From: an uncultured Clostridia bacterium | Lineage (GTDB): Bacteria; Bacillota; Clostridia; UBA1381 | Direction of reading: 5' to 3' | Length of the DNA: 33,985 nt | Assembly: GCA_947626045.1 (NCBI GenBank) | Contig: CANQQS010000011.1 | Coordinates: 1 to 33,985 of the forward strand | Shown: positions 14,612-22,273 of the stretch, piece after piece | How positions within the stretch are numbered: the first letter of the stretch is position 1 | Layout of the letters: each line of letters opens with the position of its first letter | Notes under the pieces: model-generated | Database searches by the model: none | What the model was told of the DNA's origin: nothing | The model's input: only the letters and a program-made list of their open reading frames with translations | Position numbers and translations under genes: made by a program

Positions 14612-16708
14612 ATGAGAGCATTGAAGGAAAACAAAAGAATATTCCCGCTCATAGGCGCAGTCATCGTGTTTGTGCTTGTTTTTTGCGTGCTTTATCTCGG
14701 CGACAACGTGGGACTCAGCGACAACGGCGACTTCCGCCGCGTGCTGCTCGTAAACAACCTCGAATACGAGAACGAAGACAACTACTATTACCTTTTCAAA
14801 CGCGACTATAAAATGAAGATTGAGGGTGACAATTTCGGCGAAAAAATAGCGTATCTGTGCAGCGACAACAACGCCGAGGAAATATACTCGTCGCCGCAGT
14901 TTGTCATAATCAAAGCGTCCAAGATAATGAATTTTCTTATAAATACCGTTTTTCGGCGCGATGAAAGCCATTACGACATAGGCTGTCTTGCGTTTATATA
15001 CACGCTTATGCTGTCGCTTGCGGCGTGGGGAATTTTTACGTTTTTTGCCGACTCAAAACGGCGAATACGGATAGCCGTATTTATAATTTTTATTGTTATG
15101 TTCTGCGACGCGGGCTACATACTGTATTTCAATTCATTCTACGGCGAACCGCTTCAATACGTGTCGCTTATGATGCTCGTCGCGCTCGGAATGTTAATAT
15201 ACAAACGACCTACAATCCCGAAGGTCGCCTGCTTTTTCGTATCGCTGTATTTTTTCGCGGGGTCGAAGCTCGCGAATGTGCCGTATGCCGTAATAGTGTC
15301 GTTCCTCGCTCTGTCGTTCGCCTTTTTGAGAAAGGGGAGAGGGTACAGGATAGGCGTTGCCGTATCGGTGCTTGCGGCGGCTGTCTGCATAGCCAATTTG
15401 TATGTCAGCATACCCGACTGGATGCACGACGACACCACATATCAGTCCGTATTTTTCGGCGCGCTCAAGGAAACGGAAACGCCCGAGCAGGACTTAAGAG
15501 AGCTTGGCATAGACGACAAGTACGCGCCGCTCATCAACACCCACGCGTATATGCAGGAGGACGAATATCCGATTGACATAAAAACGGACGAGTTCCGCGA
15601 GAATTTTTACGAGAAGGTAAACAAGCTTGACATAGTGTTCTTCTACATGCGCCACCCGATAAGATTTTTCGGGAAGGTCGCGTTCGCTATAGAAAACGCG
15701 TCGTGTCTGAGACCGTTAAACCTCGGCACGTCCGAAACGGTAATGATGGACAGCACAAACCGTTTCAGTTTGTGGAGCAATCTGCGAGTCGCAACCAAAT
15801 TCCTGTACAATCCGCTGATAGTATTTTTGATGGCGCTGTTTTTAACTGCATACGTCGTGCTTGTAAACGTGTTTCTCGTTAAAGAAAAGCGCGAAACGAA
15901 CGAAAAGCGTCTTTACATAATCATGGTAATGTATATACTTCTCGCGGGACTGTGGATAAATATGTGTCTGCCGATAATAGGCAACGGCGAGGCGGACATA
16001 ATGAAACATATGTTCCTGTTTGAGAACTGTATGGACGTGCTGACCGCCGGAATAATACTCGGCATTGTGAGCATGCACCGCCGCAACGCGATTATCTCGG
16101 TTACGGCGATGGCGGCTGTGATTACGGCGCTGCAGATAAGCAGACCGAAGGAAACTCTGGAGTTCGGAACGTATAACGGAAAACCCGTTCAATGGGAAGT
16201 TATGTCAACCGACACTGACGGTACAAAAACGCTTGTCACAAGGCAATGCGTTGAGCAGCTGGCGTTTGACACGGACAGCAATATGTGGGAGACGAGCGAC
16301 CTGCGCGAATGGCTCAACAGTGACTTTGTGAGGGAATTTACTCTCGATGAGTTGTCGCGCATAGTACCCGTGCAAAACGAAGTCATGCTGACGTATAATG
16401 ACCGCTTTATGGCGGAAAGCGGCGACCACACGCACATATGGAGCGCGACGCGCGCCGCCGCCGCAGACCTGAGCGAAACGGCGTATAAATATACCGTTGA
16501 CGACATGGTATATATCCCGACGCTCGACATGATGAGTACAATAGACGTGAACGGCTCGTACTGGGTTTTATGCCCGTACGGCTACAACGAGAAGATGCAG
16601 CGCTACATGAAAAACGACGGTTTTGTGCTTCACACAAATGTTGACAACGCAATGGGAGTGCGCGCCGTAATAAAGATAAGCCCGCCGATAAGCGAACAAG
16701 CGGAGTGA
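14612..16708 (+). CDS. Polytopic membrane protein, WsfD-like glycosyltransferase region with C-terminal DUF6273-like domain
   Basis: A 698-residue protein. Residues 1 to about 510 hold roughly 10-12 membrane segments with a large extracytoplasmic loop near the start. That loop has the motif LSDNGDFRRVL, which resembles the ADNGDFGR-type motif of WsfD-like glycan hexose transferases of the GT-C fold; acidic residues in the first loop are typical of GT-C catalysis. A second loop (about 270-345) is soluble. After the last membrane segment, residues from about 515 (LEFGTYNGKPVQWEVMSTDT) match the style of DUF6273, with WETSDLREWLNSDFVREF as its hallmark. The combination looks like a membrane sugar transferase with an outside module. 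Family calls are from memory, and the acceptor is unknown. It is followed after 13 bases by pncB, probably in one operon. Confidence 0.65.
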   Translation: MRALKENKRIFPLIGAVIVFVLVFCVLYLGDNVGLSDNGDFRRVLLVNNLEYENEDNYYYLFKRDYKMKIEGDNFGEKIAYLCSDNNAEEIYSSPQFVIIKASKIMNFLINTVFRRDESHYDIGCLAFIYTLMLSLAAWGIFTFFADSKRRIRIAVFIIFIVMFCDAGYILYFNSFYGEPLQYVSLMMLVALGMLIYKRPTIPKVACFFVSLYFFAGSKLANVPYAVIVSFLALSFAFLRKGRGYRIGVAVSVLAAAVCIANLYVSIPDWMHDDTTYQSVFFGALKETETPEQDLRELGIDDKYAPLINTHAYMQEDEYPIDIKTDEFRENFYEKVNKLDIVFFYMRHPIRFFGKVAFAIENASCLRPLNLGTSETVMMDSTNRFSLWSNLRVATKFLYNPLIVFLMALFLTAYVVLVNVFLVKEKRETNEKRLYIIMVMYILLAGLWINMCLPIIGNGEADIMKHMFLFENCMDVLTAGIILGIVSMHRRNAIISVTAMAAVITALQISRPKETLEFGTYNGKPVQWEVMSTDTDGTKTLVTRQCVEQLAFDTDSNMWETSDLREWLNSDFVREFTLDELSRIVPVQNEVMLTYNDRFMAESGDHTHIWSATRAAAADLSETAYKYTVDDMVYIPTLDMMSTIDVNGSYWVLCPYGYNEKMQRYMKNDGFVLHTNVDNAMGVRAVIKISPPISEQAE

Positions 16709-16721
16709 AAGGAGCAAGACG

Positions 16722-18167
16722 ATGAAAAGTGAAAGAAACATGACAATGCTCGTGGATTTTTACGAGTTTACTATGATGAACGGTTTTTATGAGAAAGGCG
16801 AGAAGGACAAGATTGCTTACTTCGACATGTTTTTCAGACGCGTGCCGGACGACGGCGGTTTTGCGGTAATGGCGGGCGTGGAGCAACTTATAGAGTACAT
16901 TAAGGAGATTGAATTTACCGATGCGGATATAGAGTATCTGCGCGGCAAGGGCATATTTTCCGAAGGCTTTTTGGAATATCTTCGCACGTTTAAATTCGAG
17001 TGTGACGTGTGGGCGATACCCGAGGGTACGCCGATCTTCCCGGGCGAGCCGTGCGTTACGGTGCGCGGACCCGCCATACAGGCGCAATTTGTGGAAACGA
17101 TGATACTGCTCACAGTGAACCACCAGAGTCTTATCGCGACAAAGGCAAACAGAATTGTGCGCGCCGCACAGGGCAGAACCGTTATGGAATTTGGTTCGCG
17201 CAGAGCGCAGGGCTACACCGGCGCGGTGATAGGCGCGAGAGCGGCGTATATCGGCGGCGTGGACGGCACGGCATGTACCATGTCGGACGAGATCTACGGC
17301 ATTAAGGCGCTCGGCACAATGGCGCACAGCTGGGTGCAGATGTTTGACAGCGAGTACGAGGCATTTAAGGCGTACGCCGAAACGTACCCGCACAGCTGCA
17401 CGCTTCTTATCGACACATACAACGTCATAAAATCGGGCATACCGAACGCGATACGAGTATTCGACGAGGTTTTAAAGCCGCTTGGGGCGCGTCCCATAGG
17501 CGTGAGAATAGATTCGGGCGATATAACGTACCTGTCCAAAAAGTGCCGTGAAATGCTCGACGCTGCGGGCTATGAGGACTGTAAAATTGTCGCGTCGAAC
17601 TCGCTCGACGAGTACATTATCCGCGATATGATGCTTCAGGGCGCGAAAATCGACAGCTTCGGCGTGGGCGAGCGTCTTATAACGTCGAAGTCCGAACCCG
17701 TATTCGGCGGAGTTTACAAGCTTGTAGCGGTCGAGGACGATGAGGGCAATATCATACCGAAAATAAAGATAAGCGAGAATGTGGCAAAAATCACCACGCC
17801 CGGCTTTAAGCAGGTACACCGCCTGTACTCGCGCAGGGACTCAAAGGCGATAGCCGACGTTATAACGCTTCACGGCGAAACAATAGACAACGAAAAGCCG
17901 ATAAACATATTCGACCCCGAACACACATGGAAGAAGAAAACCGTCACCGATTTTTATTCGCGCGAGCTTTTAAAGCCGATATTTGTAAAAGGCGAGTGCG
18001 TGTACGAAAGCCCGAGTATCGACGTGCTGCGCGAATACTGCAAAATGGAGGTTGACGGCTTGTGGGACGAGGTAAAGCGCTTTGAAAATCCGCACACATA
18101 CTACGTTGACTTGTCGGATAAGCTGTGGAACATGAAGCATACCATGCTCGAGGAATACCAAAATTAA
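16722..18167 (+). CDS. pncB: Nicotinate phosphoribosyltransferase
   Basis: Converts nicotinate and PRPP, with ATP hydrolysis, to nicotinate mononucleotide in NAD salvage. The 481-residue length fits the Bacillus/Enterococcus type. Signatures are the N-terminal MLVDFYEFTMMNGFYEKGEKDKIAYFDMFFRR, the GSRRAQGYTGAVIGARAAYIGG block at about residue 157, GTMAHSWVQMFDSEYEAF with the conserved His near 201, IDTYN, and the phosphate-binding VRIDSGDITYLSKK and IVASNSLDEY region. Strong RBS AAAGGAG sits seven bases before the ATG. It sits between the DUF6273-type membrane protein and the Sua5 gene with short gaps, so the four genes from 14.6 to 19.8 kb probably form one transcript. Confidence 0.95.
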   Translation: MKSERNMTMLVDFYEFTMMNGFYEKGEKDKIAYFDMFFRRVPDDGGFAVMAGVEQLIEYIKEIEFTDADIEYLRGKGIFSEGFLEYLRTFKFECDVWAIPEGTPIFPGEPCVTVRGPAIQAQFVETMILLTVNHQSLIATKANRIVRAAQGRTVMEFGSRRAQGYTGAVIGARAAYIGGVDGTACTMSDEIYGIKALGTMAHSWVQMFDSEYEAFKAYAETYPHSCTLLIDTYNVIKSGIPNAIRVFDEVLKPLGARPIGVRIDSGDITYLSKKCREMLDAAGYEDCKIVASNSLDEYIIRDMMLQGAKIDSFGVGERLITSKSEPVFGGVYKLVAVEDDEGNIIPKIKISENVAKITTPGFKQVHRLYSRRDSKAIADVITLHGETIDNEKPINIFDPEHTWKKKTVTDFYSRELLKPIFVKGECVYESPSIDVLREYCKMEVDGLWDEVKRFENPHTYYVDLSDKLWNMKHTMLEEYQN

Positions 18168-18182
18168 GAAACAGAGGTTAAA

Positions 18183-19202
18183 ATGGAAACGAAATTATTT
18201 ACCGCAAGCGACGATGACATTGCTCTTGCGGGTGAAATCATAAAAAACGGCGGACTTGTTGCGTTCCCGACAGAAACGGTGTACGGACTGGGCGCGTCGG
18301 CGTTTAACCCGGATGCTGCGCGTAAAATTTACGCCGCGAAGGGCAGACCGTCCGATAATCCGCTTATAGTGCATATATGCGACAAGGCTCAGCTCAGCGA
18401 GATAGCGGAGAGTATCACGCCCGACGCGCAGAGCGTCATAGACGCGTTCATGCCCGGACCGATTACGATAATACTCAAAAAAAATCTCCTTATACCAGAC
18501 GCGGTAACGGCGGGACTTAAAACAGTTGCCGTGCGTTATCCGTCAAACGAAACGGCCTGCCGCCTGATACGCGCCGCAGGAGTACCGATAGCCGCGCCGA
18601 GCGCGAATTTGTCGGGCAAGCCCAGTCCCACTGACGTGTCGCACGTGATTGAGGACATGACGGGCAGAATTGACGCGATCATAGACGGCGGAAGGTGCGA
18701 TGTGGGCGTTGAGTCAACAATAGTTGATTTTACCGATGAACCCCCCGTGATACTCCGTCCGGGCGGCGTTACTTACGATGATTTGAAAAAAGTTGTCCCG
18801 ACGATTAAGATAGATAAAAACATTCTGCGCTCGATCGGTGCGGACGAAGTACCGAAGTCACCGGGCATGAAATACAAGCACTACGCTCCGAACGCCGAGG
18901 TGACCGTTATCGAGGGCGAGAAGGAAAACGTACAGAGGAAAATAAAAGAGCTTTTAAGCGATAATGAAGGCAAAATCGCGGGCGTACTCGCCATGTACGG
19001 CGCGGACTACGACAACGCCGTGATTTTGTCGGCGGGGGAGAGCAACAAAGAGTACGCGAAGAACCTCTTTTCCGCGCTCCGCGAGTTTGACCGCCTGGGC
19101 GTTGAAAAGGTGTACGCGGAGTTTTGCGAAAAGGACGGCTACGGTCTCGCCGTCAAAAACCGCTTGTACAAAGCCGCTGCGCAGAGGGTGATACACGTAT
19201 GA
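18183..19202 (+). CDS. tsaC: L-threonylcarbamoyladenylate synthase, Sua5 type (two-domain)
   Basis: Makes threonylcarbamoyl-AMP from threonine, bicarbonate and ATP, the first step of the t6A37 tRNA modification. Residues 1-205 are the YrdC/TsaC domain with GGLVAFPTETVYGLGASAFN, the nucleotide-site KGRPSDNPLIVHI, and SANLSGKPSPT. Residues about 215-339 form the extra Sua5 domain found in YwlC/Sua5 proteins, joined by a PGMKYKHYAPNAEV linker signature that closes over the active site. Full length at 339 residues. It starts 15 bases after pncB with a modest RBS (AGAGG). Its stop overlaps the phosphopantetheinyl transferase start (ATGA). Confidence 0.95.
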   Translation: METKLFTASDDDIALAGEIIKNGGLVAFPTETVYGLGASAFNPDAARKIYAAKGRPSDNPLIVHICDKAQLSEIAESITPDAQSVIDAFMPGPITIILKKNLLIPDAVTAGLKTVAVRYPSNETACRLIRAAGVPIAAPSANLSGKPSPTDVSHVIEDMTGRIDAIIDGGRCDVGVESTIVDFTDEPPVILRPGGVTYDDLKKVVPTIKIDKNILRSIGADEVPKSPGMKYKHYAPNAEVTVIEGEKENVQRKIKELLSDNEGKIAGVLAMYGADYDNAVILSAGESNKEYAKNLFSALREFDRLGVEKVYAEFCEKDGYGLAVKNRLYKAAAQRVIHV

Positions 19203-19831
19203 AAACGAAAGTGTACATCGCCGACACATGTGTACTCCGCGACGGCGCGGCGTTCGACAGCTGCCTTGCGCGCGTGAGCGGCGAACGCTTAAACAAGATA
19301 AATCGGTGCGCGAAGCATGACGATAAAATACGGTCGCTCGCGGCGGGACTGCTGCTCGAAAAAGCGCTTGACAACATCGGTATAAGCGAGCGTGAAATAC
19401 GTATAGGAGACAATGGCAAACCGTATCTCGCAAACGGCGCAATTTTCTTTAATCTGTCTCACTCCGGCGAGCGTGTAATGTGCGCCGTATCGGACATGGA
19501 GGTCGGCTGCGATGTTCAAAAAATCGGGATTGCAAGCCTCAAAATTGCGGACAGGTTTTTCAGTGCTTCCGAACGTCAACTGCTTAACTCTATAGAGGAT
19601 GAAAGCGCAAAAATCAATATGTTTTACCGCCTGTGGACGCTTAAGGAAAGCTATATAAAGGCTGTCGGCACAGGCTTAAAAACCACGCTCAAAAGCTTCT
19701 CCGTAACGGCACAGGAAAACGTGAACGGATATTATTTTAAGGAATATTATATAAATGACGAATACGCGTATGCCGTATGCGGACAATCATCGAATATTGA
19801 CAATTTGGCTGTGCGGGTAACACTTATGTAA
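19199..19831 (+). CDS. 4'-phosphopantetheinyl transferase, Sfp type
   Basis: Transfers the phosphopantetheine arm of CoA to a serine of acyl or peptidyl carrier proteins. The 210-residue protein has the Sfp/HetI two-half fold: basic NRCAKHDDKIRSLAAGLLLE, GKPYLANGAIFFNLSHSGE, then the Mg-binding VGCDVQKI at about residue 102 (the usual D-x-E-like position reads D-x-Q here), and WTLKESYIKAVGTGL at about 146, which is the second hallmark. The track starts 25 codons earlier inside the Sua5 gene; the ATG at 19199, overlapping the Sua5 stop, is the natural start. No PKS/NRPS cluster is nearby, so this may be the general (AcpS-like) enzyme or serve a distant cluster; which one cannot be told from here. 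Confidence 0.9.
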   Translation: MKTKVYIADTCVLRDGAAFDSCLARVSGERLNKINRCAKHDDKIRSLAAGLLLEKALDNIGISEREIRIGDNGKPYLANGAIFFNLSHSGERVMCAVSDMEVGCDVQKIGIASLKIADRFFSASERQLLNSIEDESAKINMFYRLWTLKESYIKAVGTGLKTTLKSFSVTAQENVNGYYFKEYYINDEYAYAVCGQSSNIDNLAVRVTLM

Positions 19832-19832
19832 T

Positions 19833-19864
19833 ATTAACAAAAATATTTACCAAATATTGTTAAT
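19833..19864 (+). terminator. A+T-rich hairpin after the phosphopantetheinyl transferase gene
   Basis: ATTAACAAAAATATTT-ACC-AAATATTGTTAAT pairs with a three-A bulge. It sits directly after the stop codon, but no clear T tract follows, so its efficiency as a terminator is doubtful. Confidence 0.35.
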
Positions 19865-19892
19865 AATTTATAAATAATTGCACCAAAAATTG

Positions 19893-19921
19893 TTGACATA
19901 ATACAAACTTTAGTATATAAT
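19893..19921 (+). promoter_or_regulatory. Perfect consensus SigA promoter of the SLH protein
   Basis: TTGACA (19893-19898), a 17-bp spacer and TATAAT (19916-19921): both hexamers match the consensus exactly. The start near 19928 gives a leader of about 40 bases with AAAAGGAGTG before the ATG. Very high constitutive expression is expected, as for S-layer-type genes. Confidence 0.93.
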
Positions 19922-19969
19922 TATTATCAGGTAATAATATTCATCTTCGTTAAAGAAAAGGAGTGTAAA

Positions 19970-22018
19970 ATGAAAAAGAGTAAAATTATTTCGTGGCTGC
20001 TGGCTGCGTCTATGCTGGCAGTAACCGCAGTACCGGCATTCGCGGCGGCTCCATCGGCGTATGACGGTCAGCCGTACGAGAGCGTAGGCTATACGTCGGA
20101 CGACCCGGACGGCGAGATTAACCTTGCGGTAATCGCTAACGGCAAGGTTGACATTGTGGGCGACGCAATGTACATTAAGGGCAGCGTGTACTCAAACGAC
20201 ACAATTTATGTCGGCAACGGCGCGGGCAACAAGGTTGACGGTCTGTTCATTTCCGGTGTAAAGGGTATGTGGGATTACAAGACGCCCGGAGACGGCGCTA
20301 CGGAGGATCAGTATCGTTACGGCTATATCCACGTTGATGACGATCATCAGATGACAACGAACGCGTACAGCACAACGCTCGATTACGAGGGTGCAATTCT
20401 CGATACGGAGACGAGCTTCGACTACGCTTACACACCGTACGAAATTCCCGAGATTGCAAACACCGTTGATAATCAGGTTGCAAACCAGTACTATCCCGGT
20501 GCTGTAACGATTGACAAGGACACACACTTCGGAACTCTTGAAATTCAGGGAAAGGGTCTTATTATTGATACAACAAACGGAGATGTCAATGTAGTTGTTG
20601 ACACCTTGAATTTCAGAGCTGGTGACGCTGAAATCCTTGTAAAGGGTGAAAACAAGGTAAATTTCTATGTGGTTGATTCAAACACCTTCGATAACTTCAA
20701 TTTGTCATTCCATGCGGAGGATATAGATGTATGGAATCTTGAAGGCGCATATGCCGGTTTCTACAACTACAAGGAGCCGCCTTCATGGCAGCCCGTCAAT
20801 CCTGTTGAGACATATTTTGAAGGTCTCGGCAATCCCGACCAGATAAATCTTTATCTCGGCGAGGCAGGCGACAGCATCGTATTAAATGGCGGCAGAGTTG
20901 CTATGAATCTCTACTCAAATGCTGATTCGTTTAAGATAGGGGGTAGTGCGAGAGTAAAGGGTGTGCTTACAACTGGCGCGGCAAACGTAATAATGGACGG
21001 CGAAGGCACATATTTTGAAGGTCAGATCGTTGCTCCGAACGCTGAAACTTTAGTTTCGGGTTCTGCTACGGTTCTCGGACAGGTAATCACAGATACTCTT
21101 ACAAACAACGGCGCGGGTCAGATTGTTTACAAGGCTGACACGGCTGCAACAAAGACAGCCACGCCTGAACCTGTCGCTACACCTGAGCCGACAGAGGAAC
21201 CCACACCCGAACCGACAGAAGAGCCGACTCCCGAACCTACTCTTCCCCCGCTTCCGTCGGGCAGTGAGATAGATATTTCCGGCGGTGGTTACGCTTACAT
21301 CTTCGGTTATGAGCCGGATAAAATCCAGATGATATGGGTTGACGATGAAGAAGGCGGTCACACAGACTGGGATATCGAAGTAAGAATGGCTCCGACAGAC
21401 GCTGTTACAAGAGAGCAGGTTGCGGCTATGATTATGAGAATGATTGATCAGAGCTACGACACAAAGAATGCAAATTATGCGGTTACGCCGAATATGGCGC
21501 AGCACGCCGGTACATGGTATGAGAGAGGTCTCGCGTATCTCGCAAGCAAGGGTACATTCGACGGCATTGAGTCTGTTGACGTAGGTCCCGTTACGAGAGG
21601 CGAAGTTGCGAAGCTTGTTGCGTTCGGTCTTAACCTTACGGACACAACCGAGACAACATTCACCGACATCGAAAACAGCCCCTACAAGCAGTATATCGAG
21701 ATTATGAACGCTTACGGCTACATGAACGGTGACAGCGATACAGAGTTCGCTCCCGACAGAATTATGAACAGAGCTGAATTCTGCTCGATGTTCAACAATA
21801 TCATCGGCAGAACTGACATGGGTCTTGAGGCTCAGGACGGTTCGATTGTTACACCGGATACCTACTATCTTGTAGACCTTCCGGATGACGCATGGTACAC
21901 AGACATCATGCTTAAGGCTACAAGCGCATATGATGAGTATGGTTATGTAGACGTAGACACGAGACTTTCGAACATCAGAAATATACTTGACCACTATGAT
22001 TCGCAGAACATTGCGTAA
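19970..22018 (+). CDS. SLH-domain cell-surface protein with beta-rich N-terminal region
   Basis: An exported 682-residue surface protein. A signal peptide spans residues 1-26 (IISWLLAASMLAVTAVPAFA). Residues about 30-390 are repetitive, beta-rich and Gly/Asn/Asp-rich (VDIVGDAMYIKGSVYSNDTI, then GTLEIQGKGLIIDTTNGDVN), suggesting a beta-helix or polymer-forming fold; I do not recognise a specific enzyme. Residues about 393-428 are a TPEPTEEP-type Thr/Pro/Glu linker. The C-terminal part contains SLH-like modules that anchor proteins to pyruvylated wall polysaccharide: DAVTREQVAAMIMRM near 475, LASKGTFDGI then GPVTRGEVAKLVAFGLNL near 525-555, and FTDIENSPY ... NRAEFCSMFNNIIGR near 565-615. Codon use is of the high-expression type. 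Perfect promoter and strong terminator make it monocistronic. Confidence 0.87.
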   Translation: MKKSKIISWLLAASMLAVTAVPAFAAAPSAYDGQPYESVGYTSDDPDGEINLAVIANGKVDIVGDAMYIKGSVYSNDTIYVGNGAGNKVDGLFISGVKGMWDYKTPGDGATEDQYRYGYIHVDDDHQMTTNAYSTTLDYEGAILDTETSFDYAYTPYEIPEIANTVDNQVANQYYPGAVTIDKDTHFGTLEIQGKGLIIDTTNGDVNVVVDTLNFRAGDAEILVKGENKVNFYVVDSNTFDNFNLSFHAEDIDVWNLEGAYAGFYNYKEPPSWQPVNPVETYFEGLGNPDQINLYLGEAGDSIVLNGGRVAMNLYSNADSFKIGGSARVKGVLTTGAANVIMDGEGTYFEGQIVAPNAETLVSGSATVLGQVITDTLTNNGAGQIVYKADTAATKTATPEPVATPEPTEEPTPEPTEEPTPEPTLPPLPSGSEIDISGGGYAYIFGYEPDKIQMIWVDDEEGGHTDWDIEVRMAPTDAVTREQVAAMIMRMIDQSYDTKNANYAVTPNMAQHAGTWYERGLAYLASKGTFDGIESVDVGPVTRGEVAKLVAFGLNLTDTTETTFTDIENSPYKQYIEIMNAYGYMNGDSDTEFAPDRIMNRAEFCSMFNNIIGRTDMGLEAQDGSIVTPDTYYLVDLPDDAWYTDIMLKATSAYDEYGYVDVDTRLSNIRNILDHYDSQNIA

Positions 22019-22038
22019 TTAAAACAAGTATATAATTT

Positions 22039-22069
22039 AAAACCGCCGACATTTTGTCGGCGGTTTTTA
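22039..22069 (+). terminator. Intrinsic terminator of the SLH gene
   Basis: CCGCCGAC-ATTTT-GTCGGCGG followed by TTTTTAT, with an A run on the 5' side giving extra A-T pairs. A textbook Rho-independent terminator. Confidence 0.93.
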
Positions 22070-22111
22070 TGTTCTTTTGTCCAATTCTGTATACTTGTAT
22101 CGAATGAATGC

Positions 22112-22140
22112 TTGACATATTTAACTTATTATGATATATT
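22112..22140 (+). promoter_or_regulatory. SigA promoter of the candidate small RNA
   Basis: TTGACA (22112-22117), a 17-bp spacer and TATATT (22135-22140). It lies after the SLH terminator and points into a 130-bp space with no plus-strand gene, so its transcript should be a short RNA. Confidence 0.85.
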
Positions 22141-22146
22141 ATTTTT

Positions 22147-22222
22147 GATGAGGGTATCATCAGTGTTCGCCGCAGGCAATAGGAGCCTGCTTGAAAGAGG
22201 CTGATGTATATCTTCTTTTTTT
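22147..22222 (+). ncRNA. Candidate ~75-nt structured small RNA of unknown class
   Basis: The predicted transcript starts about seven bases after the -10 box. Its 5' part (GAGGGTATCATCAG, 22150-22163) can pair with its 3' part (CTGATGTATATCTTC, 22201-22215) in a 14-bp stem with two G-T pairs and one bulge, and seven T residues follow at once (22216-22222). Inside are an asymmetric loop (TGTTCGCC / TTGAAAGAGG) and an apical hairpin GCAGGC-AATAGGA-GCCTGC. An alternative 5' hairpin GATGA-GGGTA-TCATC would compete with the closing stem. No known riboswitch, SRP, 6S or ribozyme consensus was recognised. A leaderless 18-codon ORF (MRVSSVFAAGNRSLLERG) also fits the interval. Confidence 0.6.
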
Positions 22223-22226
22223 ACAC

Positions 22227-22256
22227 AAAAACGGCGGCTCATTCAGCCGCCGTTTT
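22227..22256. terminator. Bidirectional terminator, mainly for nfnB
   Basis: AACGGCGGCT-CATTC-AGCCGCCGTTTT: nine G/C-rich pairs with A/T runs on both sides. On the minus strand it ends in TTTTTGTG shortly after the nfnB stop codon; on the plus strand it would back up the termination of the small RNA. Confidence 0.88.
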
Positions 22257-22273
22257 ACATTCATATTAATCTC

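Noticed and set aside
16407-17393. 328-residue minus-strand ORF
   Set aside because: Antisense shadow of the DUF6273-type protein end and pncB; no recognisable motifs.
19857-19874. Rex-like TTGTTAA-TAAT-TTATAAA upstream of the SLH promoter
   Set aside because: It matches 12 of 14 positions, but the region is almost pure A/T and the right half lacks the key C; it overlaps a hairpin arm and has little information.
21050-21994. 314-residue minus-strand ORF
   Set aside because: Antisense to the SLH protein; no RBS or protein-like composition.
22191-22206. Hammerhead-like GAAA...CTGATG sequence in the small RNA
   Set aside because: The conserved CTGATGA is incomplete and the elements are too close for the three stems of a hammerhead.
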